NCBI GenBank assembly: GCA_013823855.1
Contig: PNMW01000086.1
Span: 62,001 to 126,000 of the forward strand
Length of the DNA: 64,000 nt
Source of the DNA: Lysobacteraceae bacterium
GTDB lineage: Bacteria; Pseudomonadota; Gammaproteobacteria; Nevskiales; Nevskiaceae
Direction: 5' to 3'
How positions within the stretch are numbered: the first letter of the stretch is position 1; every line of letters starts with the position of its first letter. A program made the position numbers and the translations under genes. The notes under the pieces are model-generated. The model ran no database searches and was not told the origin of the DNA. It saw nothing but the letters and a program-made list of their open reading frames with translations. Positions 1 to 9,258 of this stretch are shown here, one piece after another.

Positions 1-1
1 C

Positions 2-685
2 CGCGGCACCGGCGCGGTGGCCGGTGTTTCACGCGTCGCCAGTCCGATCCGGCTGGCCCGCGCCGTGATGGAGCGCAGCCCGCATGTGCTGTTCAGCGCC
101 GACGGCGCCGAGGCGCTGGCCCGGGAACTCGGCCTGCCGATGGTCGATCCGCAGGCGTTCGTCATTCCGCTGCGGCTGGAACAGCTGGCGGCGGCGAAGC
201 GCAGCGGCAGCATCGCGCTCGACCATGTCGACGACGACGCATCAGCAGCCGACGCCGCCTTCGGCACCGTCGGCGCCGTCGCCCGCGACCGCCGCGGCCA
301 TCTGGCCGCAGCGACTTCGACCGGCGGCCTGACCAACAAGCTGCCGGGCCGGATCGGCGATACCGCGGTGTTCGGCGCTGGCACCTTCGCCGACGACAGC
401 AGCTGCGCGGTGTCGTGCACCGGCACCGGCGAAGCGTTCATCCGCGCCGCCTTCGGGCAGGCGGTGCACGGCCGGATGATCTGGGGAGGCCAGTCGCTGG
501 CCGACGCCTGCCGCGACTCGCTCGCCGAGGTACGGCGGCTCGGCGGCGTCGGCGGCTGCATCGCCATCGACCGGGACGGCACGATCTGCCTGCCATTCAA
601 TTCGGGGGTGCTGTTCCGGGCCTGGGCCGCTGCCGACGCCGTGATCCAGCTCGCAATCCGTCGCGAGACGCCCGCTGAAGTCTGA
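2..685 (+). CDS. iaaA: Isoaspartyl peptidase/L-asparaginase (3' part, N-terminal nucleophile hydrolase)
   Basis: This is the C-terminal part of a plant-type asparaginase; the reading frame is open to the window edge, so the true start lies upstream. The family hydrolyses beta-aspartyl (isoaspartyl) dipeptides and L-asparagine in the cytoplasm. It is made as a precursor that cleaves itself before a Thr, which becomes the nucleophile. That signature is visible as GTVGAVA, with the Thr codon at 266-268, followed by TSTGGLTNKLPGRIGD and GAGTFAD, typical of the beta subunit. The partial frame also shows RLARAVMERSPHVLF, the family segment just before the processing region. The downstream gene is not obviously related. 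Family assignment is secure; substrate preference is not resolved. Confidence 0.88.
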   Translation, partial: RGTGAVAGVSRVASPIRLARAVMERSPHVLFSADGAEALARELGLPMVDPQAFVIPLRLEQLAAAKRSGSIALDHVDDDASAADAAFGTVGAVARDRRGHLAAATSTGGLTNKLPGRIGDTAVFGAGTFADDSSCAVSCTGTGEAFIRAAFGQAVHGRMIWGGQSLADACRDSLAEVRRLGGVGGCIAIDRDGTICLPFNSGVLFRAWAAADAVIQLAIRRETPAEV

Positions 686-838
686 TTCCAGCCCTTGCCG
701 TGGCCCGGTTCATGCACCGATGCTCACTGCTCGTGGACGACGACACGGCAGTAGCGAGCGGTCTCGCGCTTCCCGCGACGTCGCCATAACCCCATCGCTT
801 CATCAGCCATCCGGCAGGCCATTGCCAAGGAGCAGGAC

Positions 839-1141
839 ATGCACTCATCGATCAAAACCCTCTTCATCGCCGTCGGCTCGCTGGTCATCGCCGCCGGCTG
901 CGCGGGCAAGAACGCCGAACCGGTCACGGTCCTCGACACGGATACCGGTCAGGAAGTGGTGATGACCAGCAAGCAGGCAGCGGATGCCGATGCGCGCGTC
1001 TGCACCAAGGAGAACGTCGTCGGCACCCGCTTCCCGGTGACCCAGTGCACGACCCAGGCCGAACGCGATGCGCGTCGGCGCCAGGCACAGGAGGATCACG
1101 ATTCCCGGCAGCGCAGGACGTCGATCCGCCCCAATTCCTGA
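839..1141 (+). CDS. Small predicted lipoprotein
   Basis: A 100-aa protein with a short N-terminal charged segment, a hydrophobic stretch and a lipobox ending AAGC at residues 18-21, so it is probably exported and lipidated on Cys21. The mature part is short and highly charged (RRRQAQEDHDSRQRR near the C terminus) with no catalytic motif that I recognise. An AGGAG ribosome binding site lies a few bases before the ATG. It has a pair of Cys residues (CTKEN and QCTTQ) as seen in some small envelope proteins. Function unknown. Confidence 0.7.
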   Translation: MHSSIKTLFIAVGSLVIAAGCAGKNAEPVTVLDTDTGQEVVMTSKQAADADARVCTKENVVGTRFPVTQCTTQAERDARRRQAQEDHDSRQRRTSIRPNS

Positions 1142-1144
1142 GGC

Positions 1145-2440
1145 TCAGCCGGCCGGCAGCAGATACAGGCTGACGGGCTCGGCGAAGCCCTTGATCGCCA
1201 GCGGCACGCGGCTTTCCAGCCGGCTGTCGACCGCCAGTTCGGCGGTTCGCGCGGCAATCAGGATTTCCTGGTCGAGCGCCTGCTCGCAGAGCCGTGAGGC
1301 CAGGTTCACCGCCGGTCCGACCGCGGTGTATTCCAGCCGCGTGGCGCTGCCGATGATGCCGACGGTGACGAAGCCGCTGGCCACCCCGACACCGATGCCG
1401 AGCCGGTGCCCGTCGTGGCTCCAGCGGCGGGTCACCTCGCTGGCGGCGTCACGGACACCGTGGGCGATGCGCACCCCGATCGCGGCGTGGTCGGCGATCG
1501 GCAGCGGCGCACCGACCAGGATCAGGATGCCGTCGCCGGCGTAGTCCTTGATGGTGCCGCCGAACTCGGCAACCACGCGGCCAACGGCATCGTAGTAGTC
1601 GCGCAGCACCTCGATGACCCGCGAGCTGGGATGCGCCTCGGCGTAGGCGGTGAAGCCGCGCAGGTCGCAGACCACGACGGTGATCTCGAGAAAATTCTGC
1701 TCCATCGCCTGCTTCATGCCTCGCCGCCGGACCAGTTCGGCGACCTGCGACGACAGGAAGCGCGACATGAACTGGCCGCGCTGACCCTGCAGCACGTGGT
1801 ACTGGGTGGCGCCGATCAGCAGGATCATTTCGCCGATCAGCACGGTGACCGCCGCGACCGATTCCGGCAGCACGAAGCTGGTCATGAAGAACGGCATCGA
1901 CACCGCCACGCCAACCACCCGTACCCGCTCCGGGCGATCCGGCTGCCGGCGCAGCAGCAGCAGGATCGAGATCAGGCCGGTCAGCCCCGAGAACAGGATC
2001 GGCACCGCGAACAGCCAGAAGCCGAAACGGGTCAGCGAGTCGAGATTCCGGGCGGCGAACTGGAATTCGTTGATCCGCAGCTCGGGGGCGGCGATCGCGA
2101 ACACGCCGTACAGCGCGCCGGACAACTGGCCGAGGCGCAGCATCCAGTCGCCGCCACGGGTGTCGAGCACGCCGGCCGGGACGGTCCGCCGGACCCGCAG
2201 CAGCCATTCGAGCACCACGATGGTCGCCGCCGCTTCCGGCAGCGCCAGCCAGCCGCTGAGCCGCGGATTGGCGGAACCGAGCACGTGGTAGCCACCGTTC
2301 AGGAAGATCGCGACGCCGATCAGCGCCAGGGTCGCCGCCAGCGACCGCGAGGTCGGCGATTCGCGGTCGGCGGAGATGAACGCCAGCGCCATGCCGAGGG
2401 CAACCAGCGACACCAGCACTTGGGGGATCAGCGCATCCAT
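1145..2440 (-). CDS. Membrane-bound class III adenylate/guanylate cyclase
   Basis: A 431-aa protein with about six hydrophobic N-terminal segments (roughly residues 1-200), a short linker and a C-terminal class III nucleotide cyclase domain. The cyclase part shows CDLRGFTAYAEAH (first metal Asp, FT motif), IKDYAGDGILILVG (second metal Asp) and AVGPAVNLASRL (transition-state Asn/Arg region). It should make cAMP or cGMP at the cytoplasmic face under control of its membrane sensor. I start it at MDALIPQ rather than the upstream in-frame ATG, because the extra 14 residues are hydrophilic and precede the first membrane helix. It converges on the lipoprotein gene (3 bp gap) and is divergent from the GGDEF-like gene. 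Confidence 0.85.
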   Translation of the reverse strand: MDALIPQVLVSLVALGMALAFISADRESPTSRSLAATLALIGVAIFLNGGYHVLGSANPRLSGWLALPEAAATIVVLEWLLRVRRTVPAGVLDTRGGDWMLRLGQLSGALYGVFAIAAPELRINEFQFAARNLDSLTRFGFWLFAVPILFSGLTGLISILLLLRRQPDRPERVRVVGVAVSMPFFMTSFVLPESVAAVTVLIGEMILLIGATQYHVLQGQRGQFMSRFLSSQVAELVRRRGMKQAMEQNFLEITVVVCDLRGFTAYAEAHPSSRVIEVLRDYYDAVGRVVAEFGGTIKDYAGDGILILVGAPLPIADHAAIGVRIAHGVRDAASEVTRRWSHDGHRLGIGVGVASGFVTVGIIGSATRLEYTAVGPAVNLASRLCEQALDQEILIAARTAELAVDSRLESRVPLAIKGFAEPVSLYLLPAG

Positions 2441-2610
2441 GGCTGCCGATGATAAAGCGCTGGAGCCCCGCTCATCCGGCAATCGCTACCGCTGAAATCG
2501 CGGATTCCGGTTGTCCGACCCGCTTGTTCCCGGGTGCCCGCCGGTCATCGGCAGATCGAAGCAGGCCGCTTGCGGCTGGCCAGAATCCATGCCGACACCC
2601 ACAGGACGCC

Positions 2611-3681
2611 ATGAACGGATCGATCGACACTTCGCTGGTTTTCGCCACGTACTGCACGGCAGTCGTCGCGGCCGGCTGTGCGCTCGCCTTCGCGGCCCGG
2701 GTTTCGGCACTCGACGGCTTTCGCCGGACGATCGGATACAGCCTGACGGCAATCACGCTGGGCACCGGCCTGTGGTCGCTGCACCATGTCGGCAGCCGCG
2801 CGGCCGGTCTGGTCAGCGCTTTCGACGCATCATCCGGCATGGCCCTGCTGTCGTGGCTGGTGACCGTCGCGGTCGCGCTGTTCGCGCTGCAGATGATCGC
2901 GCGCAGCCACCTGAACCTGTCGCTGCTGCCGACGCTCGTCAGCGCTGCCGTGATCGGCGGCTTCCTGACCGCGCTGCAGCAGTTCGGCATCGCCGCCAGC
3001 GACGCGGCGCCGGTCCATCCGAGCGCAGACAGCGGCCTGCTCGCCGCCGCGCTCGGCAGCGCACTGATGCTTGGCACCCTCGGCGCGCTGCACGCCGAGC
3101 GCAAATGGAGCGCCATCCGCGCCGCCCGCGAACGCGAGCAGCGCGAAGTGCGGCGCATCCATCGCCTGGCCTATTACGACGACGTCACCGGCCTGCCGAA
3201 CCGCAGCCTGTTCACCGAGAAGCTGCTCAAGCAGCTGGTCGACGCCGGCAGCCGCGAAACCGCCCCGTTCGGCCTGATCTACGCCGAGCTGCGCGACTAC
3301 CGCCTGCTGCTGCAGCGCTTCGGCGACGAACGCATCAATGCCGTGCTCAAGGCGCTCAGCGAACGTCTGGGTGGCGAACTGCTCGACGGTGACGTGCTGG
3401 CGCGGCTGTCCAGCGACGGCCTGATCCTGTTCGTCCGCGAACTCGGCGACCGTGACACCGCCACCGCCGTGTCCCGGCTGTGCGCCCTGCTGAGCACGCC
3501 GATCGTCGAATCCGGCGACAGCTTCCGCTTCACCTGGGGCATCGGCCACAGCCGTTACCCCGAGCATGGCCAGTCGACACAGGCACTGATCCGCGCCGCC
3601 ACCGCCGTGCAGCGGCAGATCGGCACCGAAGCCCCGGCGCTGGCCTCTTCGACCCGGCCGAGGTACGCCCTCGCCTCCTGA
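2611..3681 (+). CDS. Membrane protein with degenerate GGDEF domain
   Basis: A 356-aa protein. About five N-terminal membrane segments (residues 8-170) are followed by a charged linker and a diguanylate-cyclase fold that begins with the usual YYDDVTGLPNRSLF. The active-site loop, normally GGDEF or GGEEF, reads SSDGL at residues 267-271, so nucleotide cyclisation is not expected. Such domains usually act as GTP or c-di-GMP sensors or as partners of active enzymes. The start is set at the ATG preceded by AGGA (2602-2605); an upstream ATG in frame would add 54 non-membrane residues of poor composition. It has its own terminator downstream. Confidence 0.75.
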   Translation: MNGSIDTSLVFATYCTAVVAAGCALAFAARVSALDGFRRTIGYSLTAITLGTGLWSLHHVGSRAAGLVSAFDASSGMALLSWLVTVAVALFALQMIARSHLNLSLLPTLVSAAVIGGFLTALQQFGIAASDAAPVHPSADSGLLAAALGSALMLGTLGALHAERKWSAIRAAREREQREVRRIHRLAYYDDVTGLPNRSLFTEKLLKQLVDAGSRETAPFGLIYAELRDYRLLLQRFGDERINAVLKALSERLGGELLDGDVLARLSSDGLILFVRELGDRDTATAVSRLCALLSTPIVESGDSFRFTWGIGHSRYPEHGQSTQALIRAATAVQRQIGTEAPALASSTRPRYALAS

Positions 3682-3721
3682 ATTTCCGTTGTCCCGTGTT
3701 TCTCCCAGACCCTGAGCCTTG

Positions 3722-3759
3722 GGCCGCGACGAGTTAAACCTCCCGCGGCCTCTTTTTTT
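3722..3759 (+). terminator. Rho-independent terminator
   Basis: A perfect 7-bp stem GGCCGCG/CGCGGCC (3722-3728 and 3744-3750) with a 15-nt loop is followed by TCTTTTTTT. It ends transcription of the upstream GGDEF-like gene and overlaps the last codons of the convergent antiporter gene. Confidence 0.75.
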
Positions 3760-5548
3760 GCGCGGTGGTTTCGGCGATCCGCACCGCCTTGTCGGCCGCG
3801 GCGGCATCGGCCTCGAACAGCTGTTCGAGTTCTTTCGAGAAATCCTTGGCGGTCTGGATCAGCGCCTTCTCGTCGCGATAGATCGCGTGCTGCTTCATCA
3901 GGGTGTCCTGATCGAAGCGGCGGAAACGGTCCAGTTCGCGCGCGATCTGCTCGTCCGACTCGCCGAGCGCGCGCAGCAGATCGCCGGTGATCTCCAGGCT
4001 CGAGGCATAAGCGCGACGGACGATGTCGGTGATGCCGAGATCCATCAGCCGCATCGCGTGATTGCGGTCGCGTGCGCAGGCGAAGATGCGCAGGTTCGGG
4101 AAGTGCCGGCGCACCACTTCGGCGACCCGCAGGCTCTGTTCGATGTCGGCGATCGCCAGCACGAAGAAGCGCGCCTTGTCGGCCTTGGCGGCGCGCAGCA
4201 CCTCGACCCGGCCGGCGTCGCTGTAGAAGATCGTGTTGCCGAACTGGCGCACGAAATCGACCTGCCTGGCATCGCGCTCGAGCACCGTGTACGGAATCTT
4301 CTTGACCCGGAGCATGCGGCCGACGATCTGTCCGAACGGGCCGAAGCCGGCCAGGATGACCTCGTGCTCGGGCACGTCGATCGCGTCGTAGACCGGCGCT
4401 TCGCGCTGCGAACTGCGCAACCGGGCGACCAGCGCATAGAGCGGTGGCGTGGCGATCATCGACGCGGTGACGATGACGATCAGCAGATCCTTCATCTCCA
4501 CCGCCATGATGCCGGCCGTGGTCGCGATGCCGAGCAGCACGAAGGCGAACTCGCCGCCCTGCGGCAGCGCAAAGGCCAACGAGCGCGCCGATTCCGCCGG
4601 CAGGCCCGAGACCCGGCCGATCAGATAGAGGATCAGCGCCTTGATGCCGATCAGCACGATCACCGCGACGACGATGGTCAGCGGCTGCTCAATCGCCAGG
4701 CTGAGCTTGGCCGACATGCCGACGGCGATGAAGAACAGGCCGAGCAGCAGCCCCTTGAACGGCTCGATGTCGGCCTGCAACTCGTGGCGGTACTCGGAAT
4801 CCGCGAGCAGCACACCGGCCAGGAAGGCGCCGAGCGACATCGACAGGCCGACCGCGTCCATCGCCAGCGCCGTGCCGGTGACGGTCAGCAGCGCGGCGGC
4901 GGTGAACAGCTCCGGCATGTCGATCGAGGCCAGCCGCCGGAACACCGGGCGCAGCAGGTAGCGGCCGCCGAGCACCACCAGGAACAGCGCGACCACGGCC
5001 TTGATCGGACCGATCCAGCCGCCGTCGGACTCGTGCCCCGGCGTCGGTGCGCCGAGGAACGGCAGCAGGGCCAGGAACGGAATCACCGCCAGATCCTGGA
5101 ACAGCAGGATCGCGAACGCCGCCCGGCCATGGCGGTCGGCCAGTTCCTTGCGCTCGGCCAGCATCTGCAGCACGAAGGCGGTCGACGACATCGCCAGCGC
5201 GAAGCCGGCGACCAGCGCCGCCACCGGCGGCAGCCCGGTGGCGAGCGCGATTCCCGACAGCGCCGCGGTGCTCAGCATCACCTGCGCTCCGCCGAGGCCG
5301 AAGACGTGGTGGCGCAGCAGCCAGAGCCGGGAAATCTGCAGTTCCAGGCCGATCACGAACATCAGCAGCACCACGCCGAACTCGGAGGCGTGCAGCACCC
5401 GTTCGACGTCGTCGATCAGGCCGAGCCCGCTCGGGCCGATCAGCATGCCGGCGAACAGGTAGCCGAGCACGGCACCGAGGCCGAAGCGCTTGAACAGCGG
5501 CACGGCGATGACCGCCGCAGCAAGGAACAACGCGATTTCGGTCAGCAT
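3734..5548 (-). CDS. Kef-type monovalent cation:proton antiporter (CPA2 family)
   Basis: A 604-aa inner-membrane protein with 12-13 hydrophobic segments (about residues 1-385) of the CPA2 Na+/K+:H+ exchanger fold. A cytoplasmic RCK/TrkA-N domain follows, with the Rossmann signature HEVILAGFGPFGQ near residue 400 and a basic C-terminal tail. Sequence blocks such as YLFAGMLIGPSGLGLI and FVIGLELQ are typical of KefB/KefC, which release K+ for protection against electrophiles such as epoxides and aldehydes. That role would suit a host producing styrene oxide and phenylacetaldehyde, but this link is inference. It is divergent from pldA with an 81-bp gap. Paralogue identity (KefB or KefC) is not decided. 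Confidence 0.85.
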   Translation of the reverse strand: MLTEIALFLAAAVIAVPLFKRFGLGAVLGYLFAGMLIGPSGLGLIDDVERVLHASEFGVVLLMFVIGLELQISRLWLLRHHVFGLGGAQVMLSTAALSGIALATGLPPVAALVAGFALAMSSTAFVLQMLAERKELADRHGRAAFAILLFQDLAVIPFLALLPFLGAPTPGHESDGGWIGPIKAVVALFLVVLGGRYLLRPVFRRLASIDMPELFTAAALLTVTGTALAMDAVGLSMSLGAFLAGVLLADSEYRHELQADIEPFKGLLLGLFFIAVGMSAKLSLAIEQPLTIVVAVIVLIGIKALILYLIGRVSGLPAESARSLAFALPQGGEFAFVLLGIATTAGIMAVEMKDLLIVIVTASMIATPPLYALVARLRSSQREAPVYDAIDVPEHEVILAGFGPFGQIVGRMLRVKKIPYTVLERDARQVDFVRQFGNTIFYSDAGRVEVLRAAKADKARFFVLAIADIEQSLRVAEVVRRHFPNLRIFACARDRNHAMRLMDLGITDIVRRAYASSLEITGDLLRALGESDEQIARELDRFRRFDQDTLMKQHAIYRDEKALIQTAKDFSKELEQLFEADAAAADKAVRIAETTAQKKRPREV

Positions 5549-5629
5549 CGTGAATTCGTCGGCGACACTGCGGGTCCTGGCGGTTTTCCGCTATCGTCAG
5601 GACTCTCCCCTGACAGTCAAGGACGCGCG

Positions 5630-6574
5630 ATGCAGCTTCGCGGCGGATGGGTTTCGGTGTTCATCATAGCCTGCTCACTCGCAGCATCCGGCACCGCTGC
5701 GGCCGACGCGGCCCCGCCAGCCGGACCGGAAGCGGCGCCGGCGGCCGACGACAGCACGGCTGCGGCAACGACCGGCAGCGACGAGCCGGTAATCGAAACC
5801 GAAGCCCCGCCGAAGGACGCGCCATGGAGCATCGCCACGGATCTCGAGACCTTCTCGCTGACCGCCGATGCCCGCGGCCTGTCGCTGCACAAGCCGATGT
5901 ACCTGCTGCCGGCGACGTACTCCGGCCGCTATCCCGGCGAGGACAGCGAAGTGCTGTTCTCGATCTCGTTGAAGTTCCGTGTCTACCGCAAGCTGCCGCT
6001 GTATTTCGGCTACTCGCAGAAATCCTACTTCCAGGCGTTCAACGGCTCTGATTCCAAGCCGTTCCGCGACAACAACTTCAACCCGGAGGTGTTCTTCCGG
6101 CTGAAGCCGAAGAAGCCGGAGAAATGGCTGAACCTGGCCGCCGACGTCGGCATCGAGCATGAATCGAACGGCCGCTCATTGCCCGATTCGCGCAGCTGGA
6201 ACCGCCTGTACATCACGCCGTACTGGCAGAGCAACAAGACGCTGGTCTGGTGGAAGTGGTGGTGGCGCATTCCCGAAGACCAGAAGCGTGCGCCCACCGA
6301 CCCCAAGCGCGACGACAATCCGGACATCCAGGACTACCTCGGTTACTCCGAAGTGAAGATCCAGCAGCAGCTGTTCGACCATCACCAGGTCAGCAGCACG
6401 CTGCGCTTCAATCCGACCACCGGCCGCGGCTCGGCGAGCCTGATCTACACCGTGCCCGGCCCCGGCGACGGCTTCTTCTGGACCTTCTATGCCTTCAACG
6501 GCTACGGCGAAAGCCTGCTCGACTACGACCGCTCGGTGACCCGCGTCGGCATCGGGATCTCGGTGGCGCGCTGA
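5630..6574 (+). CDS. pldA: Outer membrane phospholipase A1
   Basis: A 314-aa protein with an N-terminal signal peptide (residues 1-27, ending ASGTAAA), a Pro/Ala-rich spacer and a 12-strand beta-barrel. It hydrolyses phospholipids that reach the outer leaflet of the outer membrane. The catalytic triad of OMPLA is present with family spacing: His177 and Ser179 in GIEHESNG, and Asn191 in SRSWNRLY (14 residues after the His, as in the E. coli enzyme). The start is the ATG at 5630, preceded by AAGGA and giving a proper signal peptide; the same frame is open far upstream, but that part is antisense to the antiporter gene. Confidence 0.93.
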   Translation: MQLRGGWVSVFIIACSLAASGTAAADAAPPAGPEAAPAADDSTAAATTGSDEPVIETEAPPKDAPWSIATDLETFSLTADARGLSLHKPMYLLPATYSGRYPGEDSEVLFSISLKFRVYRKLPLYFGYSQKSYFQAFNGSDSKPFRDNNFNPEVFFRLKPKKPEKWLNLAADVGIEHESNGRSLPDSRSWNRLYITPYWQSNKTLVWWKWWWRIPEDQKRAPTDPKRDDNPDIQDYLGYSEVKIQQQLFDHHQVSSTLRFNPTTGRGSASLIYTVPGPGDGFFWTFYAFNGYGESLLDYDRSVTRVGIGISVAR

Positions 6575-6631
6575 TCCGGCAGGGTACGTCGGCCGCCGGT
6601 CAGCGGCGGGATGACCGGATTCCCGCCGCAA

Positions 6632-6666
6632 CGGGTGATATCGGCACAGCGCGCCGATATCACCCG
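6632..6666. repeat. Perfect inverted repeat between convergent genes
   Basis: Arms of 14 bp (6632-6645 and 6653-6666; CGGGTGATATCGGC and its complement) with a 7-nt loop lie between the ends of pldA and the flavoprotein gene. No T-tract follows on either strand. It probably acts as a bidirectional terminator or mRNA 3'-end stabiliser. Confidence 0.55.
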
Positions 6667-6680
6667 ACCGCCGCTCTCGA

Positions 6681-8075
6681 TCAGACGTGCACGGGCTGCC
6701 GATCGAGCAGCGCCTTCATCTTCGGGATCGCGACACTCAGCAGTTCGCCCATCGCCTGGATCTGCGGACCGACCACCGGGCAGTCGAACTTGAAGATCGG
6801 GCTGAACAGGTCGATGCGCGATTCATTGATCCACGACACCACCTTCGGCTCGGTCAGCCAGATCAGCATGTTCTCGCTGTCCTGGATCGCGCAGCGCAGG
6901 TAGTCGCTGGCGGCATGCGGCAGCGGCACCGGCCGGCACAGCGCGTTCTTGCGCGCCTCGTCGCTCAGGTTGGCCTCGACATTGCCGATGAAGCCGGCGC
7001 TGTAGACCTGCTGGCACATGCGCACCGTCTGCAGGGTGATGCGGTTGCCGTCGAACACCTTCTTCTGCGGCCGGTTCTTCAGGCCGTCGGCGGCGCAGTC
7101 GATATACAGCGTGTTGGCGGCGGTCTTCCAGCTGCCCTTGTCGAGCCGCATCTCCGCCGGCGTCACCGCCTGCACATGACCCAGGCGGACCACATTCGGA
7201 ATCTTGCGCAGCTGCTCGAGTTCCAGACGGGTGACTGTGGCGCAGCGCCAGTTGGTCGGCTTGACCTCGGGATCGAACTGGAACAGCTGGTCGCAGGCCA
7301 GCACGCGCTGGAAGAAGTCATCGACCGAGTCGGCCGCGATCGCCGCCTTCAGCACCTCGACCCTGCCGGCGGTGATGATGTCGGTGAACTGGCGTCCCGG
7401 GTTGACCGTGAAACGGTCGAACAGCCAGGCGTCGTTCGGCATCACCCAGGTGATGTCGGCGGGTGCGACACCCATTTCCAGCAGGAACAGGCAGGTGTCG
7501 ATGCCGGTCTTGCCGGAACCGACCACGGTGAACCGGCTGTACTCCGGCGCCAGCTTCGGCACCGCGTTCGGCGGCACGCAGACGGCACCCTCCAGCACCT
7601 TGAACTTCGGCGGCCGCTGGCTGGGCACGGTGACGTTGATGTAGGTGGCGTCGACGATCTTCCTGGCCCGCACCGCGTACTCGGTGCCGCCGACCCGCGA
7701 CACCACGCGGCCGTCGTCGCGGTACTCGCACATCGGCAGGTAGCGGACCCGGCCCGACGGCAGGAAGCGCTGACGCATCACCTGATCGAAGTAGGCGACC
7801 ACCTCGCTGCCGCTGGCCAGTTCGTAGCAGCCCTTGTTCCAGCCGACCTGATCGATCGTGGCCTTGCCCAGCGGCGTCGAGTTGACGCCGTAGCAGGTCG
7901 AGGTCTGATGCAGGCGCACGAACGGATAGGCGTCGTTCCAGTGCCCGCCCGGACGATGGTTGCGATCGACGATGGTCACCGTCGCCAGGGTCTGGGTGAT
8001 CAGCTCGTCGACGAAGGCCATGCCCATGCCGCCGGCGCCGATCACCAGATAGTCGCTGTCGATGATGTCGGTCAT
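6681..8075 (-). CDS. Putative FAD/NAD(P)-binding oxidoreductase next to styrene genes
   Basis: A 464-aa protein with an N-terminal dinucleotide-binding fold (VIGAGGMGMAF, then VTIVDRNHRPGGHWNDAYPF, the FAD-type GGxW segment of flavin monooxygenase-like proteins). A second GxGxxG-like block, VVGSGKTGIDTCLFLLEMG, lies near residue 175. Overall it resembles FMO-like NAD(P)/FAD proteins, but I cannot assign a substrate. I set the start at MTDIIDSDYLVIG; an ATG 15 bases upstream is also possible. It follows the AraC regulator on the same strand with a 178-bp gap, so it may have its own promoter. Its position suggests a role with styrene or its oxide. Confidence 0.65.
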   Translation of the reverse strand: MTDIIDSDYLVIGAGGMGMAFVDELITQTLATVTIVDRNHRPGGHWNDAYPFVRLHQTSTCYGVNSTPLGKATIDQVGWNKGCYELASGSEVVAYFDQVMRQRFLPSGRVRYLPMCEYRDDGRVVSRVGGTEYAVRARKIVDATYINVTVPSQRPPKFKVLEGAVCVPPNAVPKLAPEYSRFTVVGSGKTGIDTCLFLLEMGVAPADITWVMPNDAWLFDRFTVNPGRQFTDIITAGRVEVLKAAIAADSVDDFFQRVLACDQLFQFDPEVKPTNWRCATVTRLELEQLRKIPNVVRLGHVQAVTPAEMRLDKGSWKTAANTLYIDCAADGLKNRPQKKVFDGNRITLQTVRMCQQVYSAGFIGNVEANLSDEARKNALCRPVPLPHAASDYLRCAIQDSENMLIWLTEPKVVSWINESRIDLFSPIFKFDCPVVGPQIQAMGELLSVAIPKMKALLDRQPVHV

Positions 8076-8253
8076 GTGGTGTGCTCGCATGAATGGAATC
8101 TGCTGGGGTGGATGACGCGATCGCTATGCAGTGGAGTGTTCGCCGCCCGGCCCGGCCTTGCATGGCGAACCGTGCAAGTCGGTCGGCGCGGCGTGCAGCC
8201 AGGCCCTGCCGCCGTTCGCCGCCGCGCAGGCGAACGGCACGCCTGCGCGAGTC

Positions 8254-9258
8254 TCAGGACATCGACGCGCCGCGACCCTGCTGCCGGAACTCGCTCGGCG
8301 TGACGCCGAACTGCTGCTTGAACAGGCGGCTGAAGGTGGCGTAGTCGCTGAAGCCGTGATCGAAGGCGATGTCGGTGATCTTGCGGCTGCGGTTCGCCGG
8401 CTCGTCGAGTGACTGCCGGCAACGCTGCAGGCGCACGTCGTGGATCATCTTCGACGGCGTCAGCCGATGTTCCTTGAACAGCATGTACAGCGAGCGCCGC
8501 GACATGCACAGCGCGGCTGCCAGATCGTCCGGATCGAGCGCCGGATCGGCGATGCGCGCCAGGATGTGCTGCTCGGCCTTGCGCAGCCGGGCACTGCCGG
8601 GGCCGGCCTTGTCGAGATCGTGCGCGGACTGATGCAGCGAGGTGGTAACCAGCGACTGCACCGCGCGCAGCACGCTGTCGCCGACTTCGTCGCGCTCGCC
8701 GAACACCGGATCGGTCAGCGCCATCACCGCGCCGAAGGCAGCCCGCAGCGAATTGTTCTCGGCCAGCGCCGTGCCGCACAGCTTCTGGCTGATCCGCTGC
8801 CAGCCGGGGCAGGCACCATGCGGCAAGGTCAGCACCGCGAAATGGGCGCCGTCCGACAGCCGGCAGCGATAGCTGCGGGTGGTGTCGATGGCGGTCGACT
8901 GGCCGCGCCGGATCACAGCACAGCGGCGATCCTGCTCGACCTCCATGGTGCCGGCCAGCTGCCAGAGCAGCTTGATATGGCCGGATTCGGCCGCCGCCGC
9001 GAGGGGCCGCGTGCGCAGCACCTCGCTGGCGCCAGCCTTGATCGTCGCGATGCTGCCGCTGCCGAAGCTGAACGCGCTGACGCAGGCCACGAAGGTGCTG
9101 CCGCAGTGATTGCGATGCTCCAGCCACGGAAAGCTGCTGTTGACGAAATCGGTCCAGTCCCGGAATCCATTCAGTTCACGAGACTGGACGTTGCTGCCGG
9201 ACATCGTCAGGGCGCGGCCGCCCGCACCCGTTGTCGAAATGACACTGGCTCCCGTCAT
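8254..9258 (-). CDS. AraC-family transcriptional regulator of the styrene cluster
   Basis: A 334-aa protein. The N-terminal half looks like the AraC-binding-like (cupin-type) sensor domain of the OruR/FeaR/NdmR group. The C-terminal 100 residues form two helix-turn-helices: DLAAALCMSRRSLYMLFKEH and ITDIAFDHGFSDYATFSRLF, ending FGVTPSEFRQQG. The ATG at 9258 is chosen because GGAGG lies 5 bases before it. It sits downstream of styC on the same strand and is the likely activator of styABC, because no StyS/StyR-type pair is adjacent. The inducer (styrene, styrene oxide or phenylacetaldehyde) is not determinable here. Confidence 0.87.
   Translation of the reverse strand: MTGASVISTTGAGGRALTMSGSNVQSRELNGFRDWTDFVNSSFPWLEHRNHCGSTFVACVSAFSFGSGSIATIKAGASEVLRTRPLAAAAESGHIKLLWQLAGTMEVEQDRRCAVIRRGQSTAIDTTRSYRCRLSDGAHFAVLTLPHGACPGWQRISQKLCGTALAENNSLRAAFGAVMALTDPVFGERDEVGDSVLRAVQSLVTTSLHQSAHDLDKAGPGSARLRKAEQHILARIADPALDPDDLAAALCMSRRSLYMLFKEHRLTPSKMIHDVRLQRCRQSLDEPANRSRKITDIAFDHGFSDYATFSRLFKQQFGVTPSEFRQQGRGASMS

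Noticed and set aside
3719-6574. A 951-codon plus-strand open frame
   Set aside because: Its first two thirds are antisense to the Kef antiporter and have the composition of a high-GC shadow frame; only the last 314 codons (pldA) are real.
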